Position numbers and translations under genes: made by a program
Source: Acidimicrobiaceae bacterium
GTDB lineage: Bacteria > Actinomycetota > Acidimicrobiia > Acidimicrobiales > Aldehydirespiratoraceae
Direction of reading: 5' to 3'
Length of the DNA stretch: 54,721 nucleotides
Assembly (NCBI GenBank): GCA_009837445.1
Contig: VXTM01000047.1
Span: 136,437-191,157, forward strand
Notes under the pieces: model-generated
Seen by the model: the letters and a program-made list of their open reading frames with translations, nothing else
The model's database searches: none
Told to the model about the DNA's origin: nothing
Part shown: in pieces, positions 43,398-51,017 of the stretch
Layout: each line of letters opens with the position of its first letter
How positions within the stretch are numbered: the stretch's first letter is position 1

Positions 43398-45542
43398 ATG
43401 CCGGCCGGCGATCCTCCCCTCACCCTCCGGGACCTCGACGCCATCGACGTCACCCGTCTGCGCAATGTCGGTCGCAAGCGGGCCTCCTCGCTCACTGAGA
43501 TGGAGATCAACTCGGTGCTGGACCTGCTGCAGCACTACCCGCGTCGCTACATCGACCGCACCAAGCAGGCCCGCATCGCGGAGCTCGCCCAAGGCGAGGA
43601 GGTCTTCGTGGAGGGCTGTGTGGAGCGAAGCTCGTCGAGGCGCATCAAGCAGCGCCGCACGCTGGTCGAGGTGGTGATCTCCGACGAGACCGGCCGGCTC
43701 AAGCTCACCTTCTTCAATCAGCCCTGGCAGGAGAACAGCCTGCAACCGGGCCGCCAAGTAGTCGTTCACGGTCGTCCGACGCTGTATCGGGGGGCGCTCC
43801 AGATGACGAACCCGGTGGTCGATCTGGTTGGGGACCGCACCGGTCGCTTCTTTCCCGTGTACCCGCAGTCGGAGAAGGTGAGCGTGAGCACATGGGAGAT
43901 CGCCAAGTTTGTCGAGCAGGCCCTCAACCGCTGCCAGGATCGCGGGATTGCCGATCCGGTTCCTGCGGCCGTGCTTCGGAGATTCGACTTCGTGGGACGG
44001 CACACCGCGCTCAACGGGATCCACCGGCCCGGCTCGATGGCGGAATCGGGCGAGGCTCGGCGTCGCCTCATGTTCGACGAGCTCCTGCGGGTGCAGCTGG
44101 AGCTGGTCAGGCGCAAGCGCTGGCTTGAGCGGAATACGGCCGGCCTGTCCCATGCCACCGGCGGCGAGCTGGTCGATCGGTTCCTGTCCCGCCTGCCGTT
44201 CCGATTGACCGTCGCCCAGCAGCGGGTGATCGACGAGATCACCGGAGACCTGGCCCGGCCCTACCCCATGCACCGGCTCATGCAGGGCGACGTGGGCGCA
44301 GGCAAGACCGTGGTGGCCCTTTGCGCGCTGCTGACGGCGGTGCAGGGCGGCTTCCAGGGCGCGCTGATGGCGCCCACCGAGGTGCTGGCCGAGCAGCACT
44401 TCGACATGATGCTCTCGCTGCTCGGTGACCTGACAGTGCCCGATGAGAGGCGGCTGGGAGGGGAGCGGCCGCTGAAGGTCGAATTGCTGTCGGGGAGCCG
44501 GGGCGCGGCCGACCGGCGCCGGACCCACGCCGGGCTCGCCACCGGCGACGTCGACATCGTGGTCGGCACCCACGCGCTGATATCCGAGGGTCTCGAGTAC
44601 CGGCACCTGGGTGTGGTGGTGATCGACGAGCAGCACCGCTTCGGGGTCGAGCAGCGGGCGGTGCTGCGTGATCGCGGGCCCGGCTCAGTGCTGCCCGACC
44701 TGCTGGTGATGACGGCCACGCCCATTCCCCGCACCGCGGCCATGACCGTGTACGGCGACCTGGACGTGTCGGTGCTCGACGAGCTTCCCGAGGGCCGGTT
44801 ACCGGTGGCCACCTCCTGGGCGCGCGGCCCGTTGGAGGAGGCCCAGGTCTGGGCAGAGGTGCGGGCTGCCGTCTCCGGGGGCCGCCAGGCCTATGTGGTG
44901 TGTCCCGTGATAGAGGAGTCCGAAGTCCTCGATGTTCGCTCGGTCATAGAGACGCACGAGCGCCTGACCAGCGACGGCGGCGAGCTCGCGGGCCTGCGGG
45001 TCGGTCTCCTTCATGGCCGGGTCTCCTCCGCGGAGAAGGAGGCGACCATGGAGTTGTTCCGGTCCGGCCGCTTGGACGTGCTGGTGGCCACAACCGTCAT
45101 CGAGGTCGGCGTGGACGTGCCCAACGCAACCGTCATGGTCATAGTCGACGCGGGCCGGTTCGGCATAGCGCAGCTCCACCAGCTGCGGGGCCGGGTGGGC
45201 CGCTCCCACCTTCCGTCCAGCTGCCACCTGCTGGGCGAGGCCGTCACCGCGGACGCCGCGGCCCGGCTGGAGGCGGTGGTGGCCTCCAACGACGGCTTCG
45301 AGCTGGCCGAGGCCGACCTGGACCTGCGGGGCGAGGGCACCATCATGGGTGAGCGCCAGAAGGGCCGAAACGACCTGCGGCTGGCCTCGCTGCGCCGGGA
45401 CAAGGAGTGGGTGGCCATAGCCCGCGACGTGGCCATCGAGATGCTCGATGACGACCCCGACCTGCACAGCCACCCGGCGCTTGCTGACGAGATCGAGCTG
45501 CTGCTCGGCGACCGCGACGCCGAGTACCTGCTCAAGAGCTAG
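43398..45542 (+). CDS. recG: ATP-dependent DNA helicase RecG
   Basis: A 714-residue SF2 helicase. The N-terminal wedge/OB domain covers residues 1-150 (VGRKRASSL, LDLLQHYPRRYIDR). Helicase motifs are QGDVGAGKT (Walker A, about residue 294), MAPTEVLAEQH, VIDEQHRFGVEQR (DEQH), MTATPIPRT, ATTVIEVGVDVPNAT and QLHQLRGRVGRS. It remodels stalled forks and Holliday junctions. RsmD follows after 9 bp. Its length is normal for the family. Confidence 0.96.
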   Translation: MPAGDPPLTLRDLDAIDVTRLRNVGRKRASSLTEMEINSVLDLLQHYPRRYIDRTKQARIAELAQGEEVFVEGCVERSSSRRIKQRRTLVEVVISDETGRLKLTFFNQPWQENSLQPGRQVVVHGRPTLYRGALQMTNPVVDLVGDRTGRFFPVYPQSEKVSVSTWEIAKFVEQALNRCQDRGIADPVPAAVLRRFDFVGRHTALNGIHRPGSMAESGEARRRLMFDELLRVQLELVRRKRWLERNTAGLSHATGGELVDRFLSRLPFRLTVAQQRVIDEITGDLARPYPMHRLMQGDVGAGKTVVALCALLTAVQGGFQGALMAPTEVLAEQHFDMMLSLLGDLTVPDERRLGGERPLKVELLSGSRGAADRRRTHAGLATGDVDIVVGTHALISEGLEYRHLGVVVIDEQHRFGVEQRAVLRDRGPGSVLPDLLVMTATPIPRTAAMTVYGDLDVSVLDELPEGRLPVATSWARGPLEEAQVWAEVRAAVSGGRQAYVVCPVIEESEVLDVRSVIETHERLTSDGGELAGLRVGLLHGRVSSAEKEATMELFRSGRLDVLVATTVIEVGVDVPNATVMVIVDAGRFGIAQLHQLRGRVGRSHLPSSCHLLGEAVTADAAARLEAVVASNDGFELAEADLDLRGEGTIMGERQKGRNDLRLASLRRDKEWVAIARDVAIEMLDDDPDLHSHPALADEIELLLGDRDAEYLLKS

Positions 45543-45551
45543 ACAGCGCTC

Positions 45552-46115
45552 GTGAGCATTCGCGTCGTGGCGGGAACGGCCAAGGGTCGGCGGCTGGCGT
45601 CACCACCCACCGACGCCACCCGTCCCACCGCGAACCGGGTGCGGGAGGCCGTGTTCAACTCGCTGTACTCGCTCGGCGCGGTCGAGGGGGCGCGGGTGCT
45701 CGACCTCTTCGCCGGGACCGGCGCTATGGGCATCGAGGCGCTGAGTCGGGGCGCGGCCGAGGCGATATTCGTCGAGAACGACCCGGCAGTGGCCGGCTTG
45801 CTGCGGGACAACCTGGAACTCACCCGGCTGGCCGACCGGGCCGCCGTCATGGTCGTCGGCGCAGACGCCGCCCTCATCCGGCTGGCTCGCGGCCCACGCT
45901 TCGATGTGGCCCTCGTGGACCCGCCCTACACCTTCGATGACTGGCCCGACCTGCTGGCGCGGGTTCCGGCCGACCTCGTCGTGGCCGAGTCGGATCGCCC
46001 CGTGGATGTGGGGCCCGGCTTCGCCATCCACCATCACAAGCGTCACGGCGGTACCGTGGTGACGTTCGCACAAGCTGCCAGCGGCGGCCCGATCCTCACC
46101 GGAGCCGAACAGTGA
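45552..46115 (+). CDS. rsmD: 16S rRNA (guanine(966)-N2)-methyltransferase RsmD
   Basis: A 187-residue methyltransferase from GTG 45552. It has VVAGTAKGRRLASPPTDATRPTANRVREAVFNSL, the RsmD N-terminal signature, the SAM-binding LDLFAGTGAMGIEALSRGA, and the catalytic DPPY. It methylates G966 of 16S rRNA. Its stop overlaps the coaD start (GTGA), an arrangement conserved in many bacteria. Confidence 0.94.
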   Translation: MSIRVVAGTAKGRRLASPPTDATRPTANRVREAVFNSLYSLGAVEGARVLDLFAGTGAMGIEALSRGAAEAIFVENDPAVAGLLRDNLELTRLADRAAVMVVGADAALIRLARGPRFDVALVDPPYTFDDWPDLLARVPADLVVAESDRPVDVGPGFAIHHHKRHGGTVVTFAQAASGGPILTGAEQ

Positions 46116-46597
46116 CCCGTGTGCTGTACCCCGGATCCTTCGACCCGATCCACTACGGCCATCTCGAAATCATCGAGACCATCTCCGGACTGTTCGACGA
46201 GGTCGTCGTGGCGGCCATGCGGAATCCCCAGAAGGGGGAGGGCATGTTCAGCCTCGACGAGCGCGAGCAGATGATCAAGGAGTGCTGCGCTCACCTCCCC
46301 AACGTCTCGGTCGCGATGTTCTCCAACCTGGTCGTCAGTCTGGCCCGCGACCTGGACGCCGACTTCATCGTGAAGGGGCTGCGGGCAGTGTCGGACTTCG
46401 AGAACGAACTGCAGATGGCGCAGATGAACCACGCACTCGCGGGCGTGCAGACGGTCTTCATCCCGTCGGCCAGCAAGCGGTCGTTCGTCGCCTCGAAGCT
46501 GATCCGCGAGGTTGTGCGCCTCGGTGGGGATGTGTCGTCGATGGTGCCCGCGCCGGTGCGTGAGCGGCTGGTGGGCCGTCTCGAGCAGGAGAGATGA
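46112..46597 (+). CDS. coaD: Phosphopantetheine adenylyltransferase
   Basis: A 161-residue nucleotidyltransferase. It has YPGSFDPIHYGHLEII (T/HxGH motif), VVVAAMRNPQK, IVKGLRAVSDFENELQMAQMN and PSASKRSFVASKLIREV (the ISSxxV/K-type adenylate loop). It carries out the penultimate step of CoA synthesis. The GTG start overlaps rsmD by 4 bp and the stop overlaps the next gene by 4 bp. Confidence 0.95.
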   Translation: MTRVLYPGSFDPIHYGHLEIIETISGLFDEVVVAAMRNPQKGEGMFSLDEREQMIKECCAHLPNVSVAMFSNLVVSLARDLDADFIVKGLRAVSDFENELQMAQMNHALAGVQTVFIPSASKRSFVASKLIREVVRLGGDVSSMVPAPVRERLVGRLEQER

Positions 46598-47181
46598 GCT
46601 CCGCCGGCAGTCCCGTCCCGCAGTCCGGCCCCGGCCATACCGAGAGTTCCTCGGAGGCCCGCCGGCTGGCCGTCGAGCAGTTGCTGGGGCAGGCCATCCG
46701 CATCGTGGAGCGGTCGCGGCCCATGCCGTTCTCCACCTCGGTGATGATCAATGGCGAGGAGCTGCTAGGGATCCTCCAGAGAGCGTTCACAGCACTACCC
46801 GAGGAGTTGCGAGCTGCTCGCTGGATGCTCAAGGAACGTGACGACATGCGTCTGCGCACCCAGCGGGAAGGCGAGGAGATCATCGCCGCAGCCCGAGCCC
46901 GGGCGGAGCAGATGGTGCAGCGCAGCGAGGTGGTCAAGGCCGCGGAGTTGCGGGCCAGGCGCACGCTGTCGGAGGCCGAGGAGCGGGCCGGGCGCATGAA
47001 GCTGGAGACCGAGGACTGGTGCGACCAGCGTCTGGCCACCTTCGAGGCGATGCTGCACAAGACCCTTAACACGGTGACGACGGGACGCCAGCGGCTGCAG
47101 GACACCCAGCTGCCCAGGCCCGAGGCGCCTGCACCGAGACCTCCCGTCGACGACGACGTGTTCGACCAGGACGTGGGCTGA
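46594..47181 (+). CDS. sepIVA: DivIVA-like coiled-coil protein, probable SepIVA homologue
   Basis: A 195-residue hydrophilic protein. A short N-terminal segment with LGQAIRIVERSRPMPFSTSVMINGEELLGILQRAFTALPEELRAARWMLKER precedes a long helix (about residues 75-160) rich in Glu, Arg and Ala with coiled-coil spacing. The last 30 residues are Pro-rich. Order and position (coaD, this gene, DUF177, L32, ... rnc, fpg, smc) match the mycobacterial locus that encodes the septal factor SepIVA (Rv2927c). The role in division is inferred from this synteny and fold. ATG 46594 overlaps the coaD stop. Confidence 0.72.
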   Translation: MSSAGSPVPQSGPGHTESSSEARRLAVEQLLGQAIRIVERSRPMPFSTSVMINGEELLGILQRAFTALPEELRAARWMLKERDDMRLRTQREGEEIIAAARARAEQMVQRSEVVKAAELRARRTLSEAEERAGRMKLETEDWCDQRLATFEAMLHKTLNTVTTGRQRLQDTQLPRPEAPAPRPPVDDDVFDQDVG

Positions 47182-47206
47182 CCTTCAACTCGTGACCGGG
47201 AGGTTG

Positions 47207-47629
47207 ATGGTCGACTGCGTCAGGCTCCAGGCTGTCTCGGTTGACCGCATACCGCTCCGGCGTCAATGGGTGCTCGACGACGCGGGCGTGCACGGCGCCG
47301 GTGTCGTGGACGGGGTGGTCGACCTCGATCTGGAGGTGACGGCCGCCGGAAGTTCCTTCGTTGCGACCGGTCGGGTCACCGGCGAGTGGGCGGCCGAGTG
47401 CCGCCGATGCCTTGAGGAGGTGCGCGGCCGGATCGACACCGAACTGCGGGAGGTGTTCGAGTGGGAGCCCGCGGAGGGAGAGACCTGGCCGATCGTCGAT
47501 CAGCGCATAGACTTGGGTCCTGCGGTGCGCGAGACCGCGATACTGGCCCTGCCGCTGGCCCCTCTCTGCTCGCTGGACTGCGCGGGTCCGGTGCCGGACC
47601 GATTCCCGACCGGACCCGCCACTGCATAA
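47207..47629 (+). CDS. DUF177/YceD-family protein
   Basis: A 140-residue protein from ATG 47207, just after GGGAGG (GTG 47192 is an in-frame alternative). It has VTGEWAAECRRCLEEVRG, an acidic core EVFEWEPAEGETWPIVDQRIDLGPAVRETAILALPLAPLCSLDCAGPVP, and thus the two cysteine pairs (CRRC and CSLDC) of the YceD family. In bacteria and plastids these proteins are linked to 23S rRNA accumulation and almost always precede rpmF, as here (89 bp apart). Confidence 0.88.
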   Translation: MVDCVRLQAVSVDRIPLRRQWVLDDAGVHGAGVVDGVVDLDLEVTAAGSSFVATGRVTGEWAAECRRCLEEVRGRIDTELREVFEWEPAEGETWPIVDQRIDLGPAVRETAILALPLAPLCSLDCAGPVPDRFPTGPATA

Positions 47630-47718
47630 TCAGGGCGCACCGACGTGTAGGCCGGTCGGCTCGCCGGTAGGCTCGCAGGCCGCAATCGTGCCGGTTTCCG
47701 TCGAAGGTCGAAGCACCC

Positions 47719-47898
47719 ATGGCTGTTCCCAAGAAGAAGACCTCCAAGGCCAAGGGCCGCAGCCGGCGGGCCTCTGCGTGGCGTATCGACCAGGGCGGGC
47801 GGAGCGTCTGCCCCCGGTGCGGAGCGGTCAAGCTACCCCACCGCGTGTGCGGCAACTGCGGCTGGTACCGCGACCGGCAGGCCATATACGTCGAATAG
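47719..47898 (+). CDS. rpmF: 50S ribosomal protein L32
   Basis: A 59-residue protein that is easily missed because it is short. It starts MAVPKKKTSKAKGRSRRAS and has the zinc ribbon CPRCGAVKLPHRVCGNCG with four cysteines, so it is the zinc-binding (C+) form of L32. It ends WYRDRQAIYVE. It follows DUF177 and precedes plsX, the classic order. A TAGGCT hexamer near 47670 might be its own promoter, but this is weak. Confidence 0.95.
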   Translation: MAVPKKKTSKAKGRSRRASAWRIDQGGRSVCPRCGAVKLPHRVCGNCGWYRDRQAIYVE

Positions 47899-47973
47899 GC
47901 CGATCGCGGCCCCCGGGTCCATCGCCGGATCGTCTATGGAACCTTTGTCGACGTTGAACGGTCTGAACGAGGC

Positions 47974-48960
47974 ATGGAACCGGTAGCCGTCGACGCGATG
48001 GGGGGCGACCGGGCCCCCGCCGAGATCGTGGCCGGGGCCCGGCGCGCCGCGGACGAGCTCGGGGTCCCGGTGGTGCTGGTGGGGCGACCGGACGAGATCG
48101 GCGACACCGGCGGGCTCGAGGTGATCGAGGCCTCCGAGGTGATTCCCATGGACGCCGAGCCGGGCTCGAGCGTTCGCACGATGAAGGACTCGTCGCTGGT
48201 GAGGGCGGCTGAGGCCGTCCGCGACGGGCGGGCCTCGGCCATGGTGTCCGCCGGGAACACGGGTGCCGCGATGGGCTCGGCGCTGTTGCGCATGGGGCGG
48301 ATTCGGGGAATCACCCGTCCCGCTATCGCAACGCCGATCCCCACTCCGGGATCCAGCCCCACGACGATGCTCGACTCGGGCGCCAACGCCGAGTGCCGTC
48401 CCGAATGGCTCGTGCAGTTCGCCCGGATGGGCTCCGTCTATGCCCGCGACCGCTTCGGCATCGAGTGCCCCCGTGTCGGCTTGCTGTCCATCGGCGAGGA
48501 GGCCGGCAAGGGCAACGACTTCACCAAGGCGGTGTTCGAGCTGCTCGCCGACGGCGGCTGGGCCACCGACGTCGGCGCCGAGTGGGTCGGCAACGTCGAG
48601 GGTCGCGACATCATGACTCCCGACATAGATGTGGTGGTGACCGACGGGTTCACCGGGAACGTGACCCTCAAGGCCCTCGAGGGTGCGCTGCGGGCGCTGT
48701 TCGGCCGGATGCTGGTGGCCATCGACACCGACGATGTCTCGCGGGAGGCGGGCCAGATGCTGGCCCCCGCCCTGGACGAGATGGCGCGGGAGCTCCACCC
48801 CGATGGAGTCGGGGGCGCGCTGCTGCTCGGAGTGCGGGGCGTCTGCGTGATCTCGCACGGTGCCAGCAGCGCGGCTGCCATCATGAACGCCATAGGGGTG
48901 GCCCGCGAGATGGTTGCCGCCGGCATGGTGGACCACATCGCTGCCGTAGCCCGCCGCTAG
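47974..48960 (+). CDS. plsX: Phosphate acyltransferase PlsX
   Basis: A 328-residue protein opening VAVDAMGGDRAPAEIVAGARRA, the PlsX signature. It also has SSVRTMKDSSLVRAAEAVRDGRASAMVSAGNTGA, LSIGEEAGKGND and DVVVTDGFTGNVTLKALEGA. It makes acyl-phosphate from acyl-ACP for phospholipid synthesis. The acpP gene follows after 87 bp, the same order as in E. coli, where the fab genes come next. Here rnc follows acpP directly. Confidence 0.95.
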   Translation: MEPVAVDAMGGDRAPAEIVAGARRAADELGVPVVLVGRPDEIGDTGGLEVIEASEVIPMDAEPGSSVRTMKDSSLVRAAEAVRDGRASAMVSAGNTGAAMGSALLRMGRIRGITRPAIATPIPTPGSSPTTMLDSGANAECRPEWLVQFARMGSVYARDRFGIECPRVGLLSIGEEAGKGNDFTKAVFELLADGGWATDVGAEWVGNVEGRDIMTPDIDVVVTDGFTGNVTLKALEGALRALFGRMLVAIDTDDVSREAGQMLAPALDEMARELHPDGVGGALLLGVRGVCVISHGASSAAAIMNAIGVAREMVAAGMVDHIAAVARR

Positions 48961-49001
48961 CCCCACATCCATACCGGGGGTGGCCTCCTAGGACGCGCCG
49001 G

Positions 49002-49007
49002 TAGGGT
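49002..49007 (+). promoter_or_regulatory. -10 hexamer upstream of acpP
   Basis: TAGGGT lies 40 nt before the acpP ATG, with a GGAGG ribosome site at 49038-49042. This would give a short conventional leader. Confidence 0.4.
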
Positions 49008-49047
49008 TGTCGGGCTGCATCGATCGATATCCCGCACGGAGGCGCCG

Positions 49048-49338
49048 ATGCCCGCAGAGACACATGTGGAGCACTCGCCCATGGGACGAGACGAGGTTCT
49101 GGCGCTCATCCGGGACCGGCTCGCGGACATCCTCGAGATAGAGCCCTCGGACATCGCTGAGGGGGCCTCCTTCGCCGACGACCTCGACGCCGACTCGTTG
49201 GCGCTGATCGAGCTCGTCGAGGGCATCGAGGAGGAGTTGGCCGAGCGCGCCGTCGGCTTCCGCATCGAGGACGAGGACCTGGAAGACCTGCGGTCGGTGC
49301 GCGACGCCGTCGACTACGTCGTGGCGAAGCTCGGTTGA
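49048..49338 (+). CDS. acpP: Acyl carrier protein
   Basis: A 96-residue acidic protein with the phosphopantetheine site DLDADSLALIELVEGIEEEL; the modified Ser is residue 50. The start at ATG 49048 follows GGAGG by 5 nt; an internal ATG at residue 12 would give a shorter, more standard ACP. It carries growing acyl chains for fatty acid synthesis and feeds PlsX. The stop overlaps the rnc start (TTGA). Confidence 0.93.
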   Translation: MPAETHVEHSPMGRDEVLALIRDRLADILEIEPSDIAEGASFADDLDADSLALIELVEGIEEELAERAVGFRIEDEDLEDLRSVRDAVDYVVAKLG

Positions 49339-50042
49339 CGGTCCAGACCGCCCCGGCGGGCGCCTCGGTGCTCATGGACCGGCTGGGTCATCGATTCAAC
49401 GACCCTGCCCTGCTGGAGTTGGCCCTGACGCACCGATCCTGGTGCGCGGAACACTCCGGGTCCTCCTCGAACGAGCGGCTGGAGTTCCTGGGTGACGCCG
49501 TGCTGAGCCTGGTCGTGACCGGGAGGCTTTACGAGCGCTTCGGGGACTGGGCCGAGGGCGATCTGGCCAAGGCCCGCGCCTCGCTCGTGAACTCGGCCAC
49601 CCTGGCCGAGGTCGGCCGGTCGGTGGGGCTGGGCGAGCAACTGCGCCTCGGCCGGGGGGAGCACGTCTCCGGTGGCCGGGCCAAGCCGTCGATCCTGGCC
49701 GACGCGGTGGAGGCCGTGATCGGTGCGGTCTACCTGGATGGAGGCATCGGCGCGGCCGACGACTCGGTCGGACGGCTGCTCGGCGACCGGCTGGACACGG
49801 TGGCGAGCTCGCCCGGGCACGCCGACTTCAAGACCAGGCTGCAGGAGCTGGCTGCCCGTCTCGGTCTGGATCCCCCCTCCTACGACGTGTCCAGCAGCGG
49901 CCCGGCGCACCATCGTCGGTTCCGCGCCGAGGTGCGGGCCGGCGACGAGGCTGGAGTGGGCGCGGGCAGCACGAAGAAGGACGCCGAGCAGCGGGCGGCC
50001 GAGGTCGCCTACGCCTCCCTCACGGCCAAGTTCCCGTCATGA
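49335..50042 (+). CDS. rnc: Ribonuclease III
   Basis: A 235-residue enzyme. Its N-terminus reads LGHRFNDPALLELALTHRSW. The catalytic signature NERLEFLGDAVLSLVV and the second metal site DAVEAVIGAVYLDGG are intact. A C-terminal dsRNA-binding domain contains FRAEVRAGDEAGVGAGSTKKDAEQRAAEVAY. TTG 49335 overlaps the acpP stop; ATG 49374 is an internal alternative at the family's usual N-terminus. It processes rRNA and double-stranded RNA. Confidence 0.95.
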   Translation: MTVQTAPAGASVLMDRLGHRFNDPALLELALTHRSWCAEHSGSSSNERLEFLGDAVLSLVVTGRLYERFGDWAEGDLAKARASLVNSATLAEVGRSVGLGEQLRLGRGEHVSGGRAKPSILADAVEAVIGAVYLDGGIGAADDSVGRLLGDRLDTVASSPGHADFKTRLQELAARLGLDPPSYDVSSSGPAHHRRFRAEVRAGDEAGVGAGSTKKDAEQRAAEVAYASLTAKFPS

Positions 50043-50076
50043 TTCTCGAATCCCGTTCACCAGTCGAGGTCCGACC

Positions 50077-50937
50077 ATGAGCTCCTCCCGCGCCCACACC
50101 CTCGACTTCGAGCTTCCCGAGGTGGAGACCATCAGGCGGGACCTTGAGCGGGAGATAATCGGCCGCAAGGTCAAGGCGGCCGAGGCCGCCAGCATGAAGT
50201 GCCTGCGCCGCTACCACACCCGCAAGGCCTTCACGTCCCAGCTGGAGGGAGCGAAGATCGTCGACGTCAGGCGGGTGGGCCTGTATCTCGTGATCGAGCT
50301 CAGCACGGAGCAGCTGCTGGTGCTGTCGCTGGGCTCGTCGGGCTCACCCCGCCGCAACGCCAACAAGAACCCCAGGGTCGCCGGCACCGAGGTCGTGATC
50401 TCGTTCACGCAGTACGGCCAGCTTCGCTTCGTTGACACCGAGGGCACCGGGCAGCTGTTCGTGGTCTCCGACGACGACCTCGACGCGGCCCTGCCGGAGG
50501 TGGCTGGCTACGGGCTCGACCCCGTCGCCACCCCCATCTCCTGGACCGAGATGGGTCGGATGCTGCTGCAGCGAAGCGACAAGCTCAAGGCCCTGCTGAC
50601 CGATGACACGTTCGTGGTGGGCGTCGGCGACATCTACGCCGACGAGATCCTCTTCGAGGCCGGGCTGCGCTACGACAGGGTGTGCAGCACGCTGTCCACC
50701 CAGGAGATCCGGCGCCTGCACCGGTCGCTGGTCGGCACGATGCACGACGCCGTGAAGTACCGCGGCACCTCGGTTCCGGACCGCCCGTTCGTGGATCCGT
50801 TCGGTCAGCCGGGCGGCTACGCCACCCATCTGAAGGTATGGGGCCGTCACGGAGATCTGAGCGAACGCTCCAGGACCCCGATCAAGCGCATCCGGTTCCG
50901 GGGCGTCTGGACCTACTACTGCGACACCCAGGTCTGA
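50077..50937 (+). CDS. Degenerate Fpg/Nei-family protein, probably not an active DNA glycosylase
   Basis: A 286-residue homologue of formamidopyrimidine-DNA glycosylase at the normal fpg position between rnc and smc. The N-terminal PELPEVE is replaced by SSSRAHTLDFELPEVE, so the catalytic Pro that must follow Met is gone (Phe11); the Glu remains. The Lys of RRxGKYL is Leu (RRVGLYL), the Asn of GxGNIYA is Asp (GVGDIYADE), and the Arg of the finger is Val. Three of four zinc-finger cysteines are missing: only YYC remains, and the first pair is SERSR. The fold and the AxxLLPK-like regions are otherwise preserved over full length, which argues for a retained non-catalytic role rather than decay. 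Confidence 0.85.
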   Translation: MSSSRAHTLDFELPEVETIRRDLEREIIGRKVKAAEAASMKCLRRYHTRKAFTSQLEGAKIVDVRRVGLYLVIELSTEQLLVLSLGSSGSPRRNANKNPRVAGTEVVISFTQYGQLRFVDTEGTGQLFVVSDDDLDAALPEVAGYGLDPVATPISWTEMGRMLLQRSDKLKALLTDDTFVVGVGDIYADEILFEAGLRYDRVCSTLSTQEIRRLHRSLVGTMHDAVKYRGTSVPDRPFVDPFGQPGGYATHLKVWGRHGDLSERSRTPIKRIRFRGVWTYYCDTQV

Positions 50938-51004
50938 CCGAAGCCCGAAGCTGATTGGGCGGCCGGCGCCCCGGGGGATGCTCGGAGTCGGCAGCGGCCC
51001 CAAC

Positions 51005-51010
51005 TAGCGT
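51005..51010 (+). promoter_or_regulatory. -10 hexamer, probable leaderless promoter of smc
   Basis: TAGCGT, 7 nt before GTG 51018. It supports that start over an upstream in-frame ATG at 50955. Confidence 0.5.
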
Positions 51011-51017
51011 CGCGGGC

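Noticed and set aside
49060..49080. A 15-nt match between the acpP 5' coding region and the tandem repeats upstream of the nuclease gene (ATGTGGAGCACTCGC).
   Set aside because: It lies inside the acpP reading frame as a single copy without tandem structure, and a few matches of this length are expected by chance in 55 kb of G+C-rich DNA.
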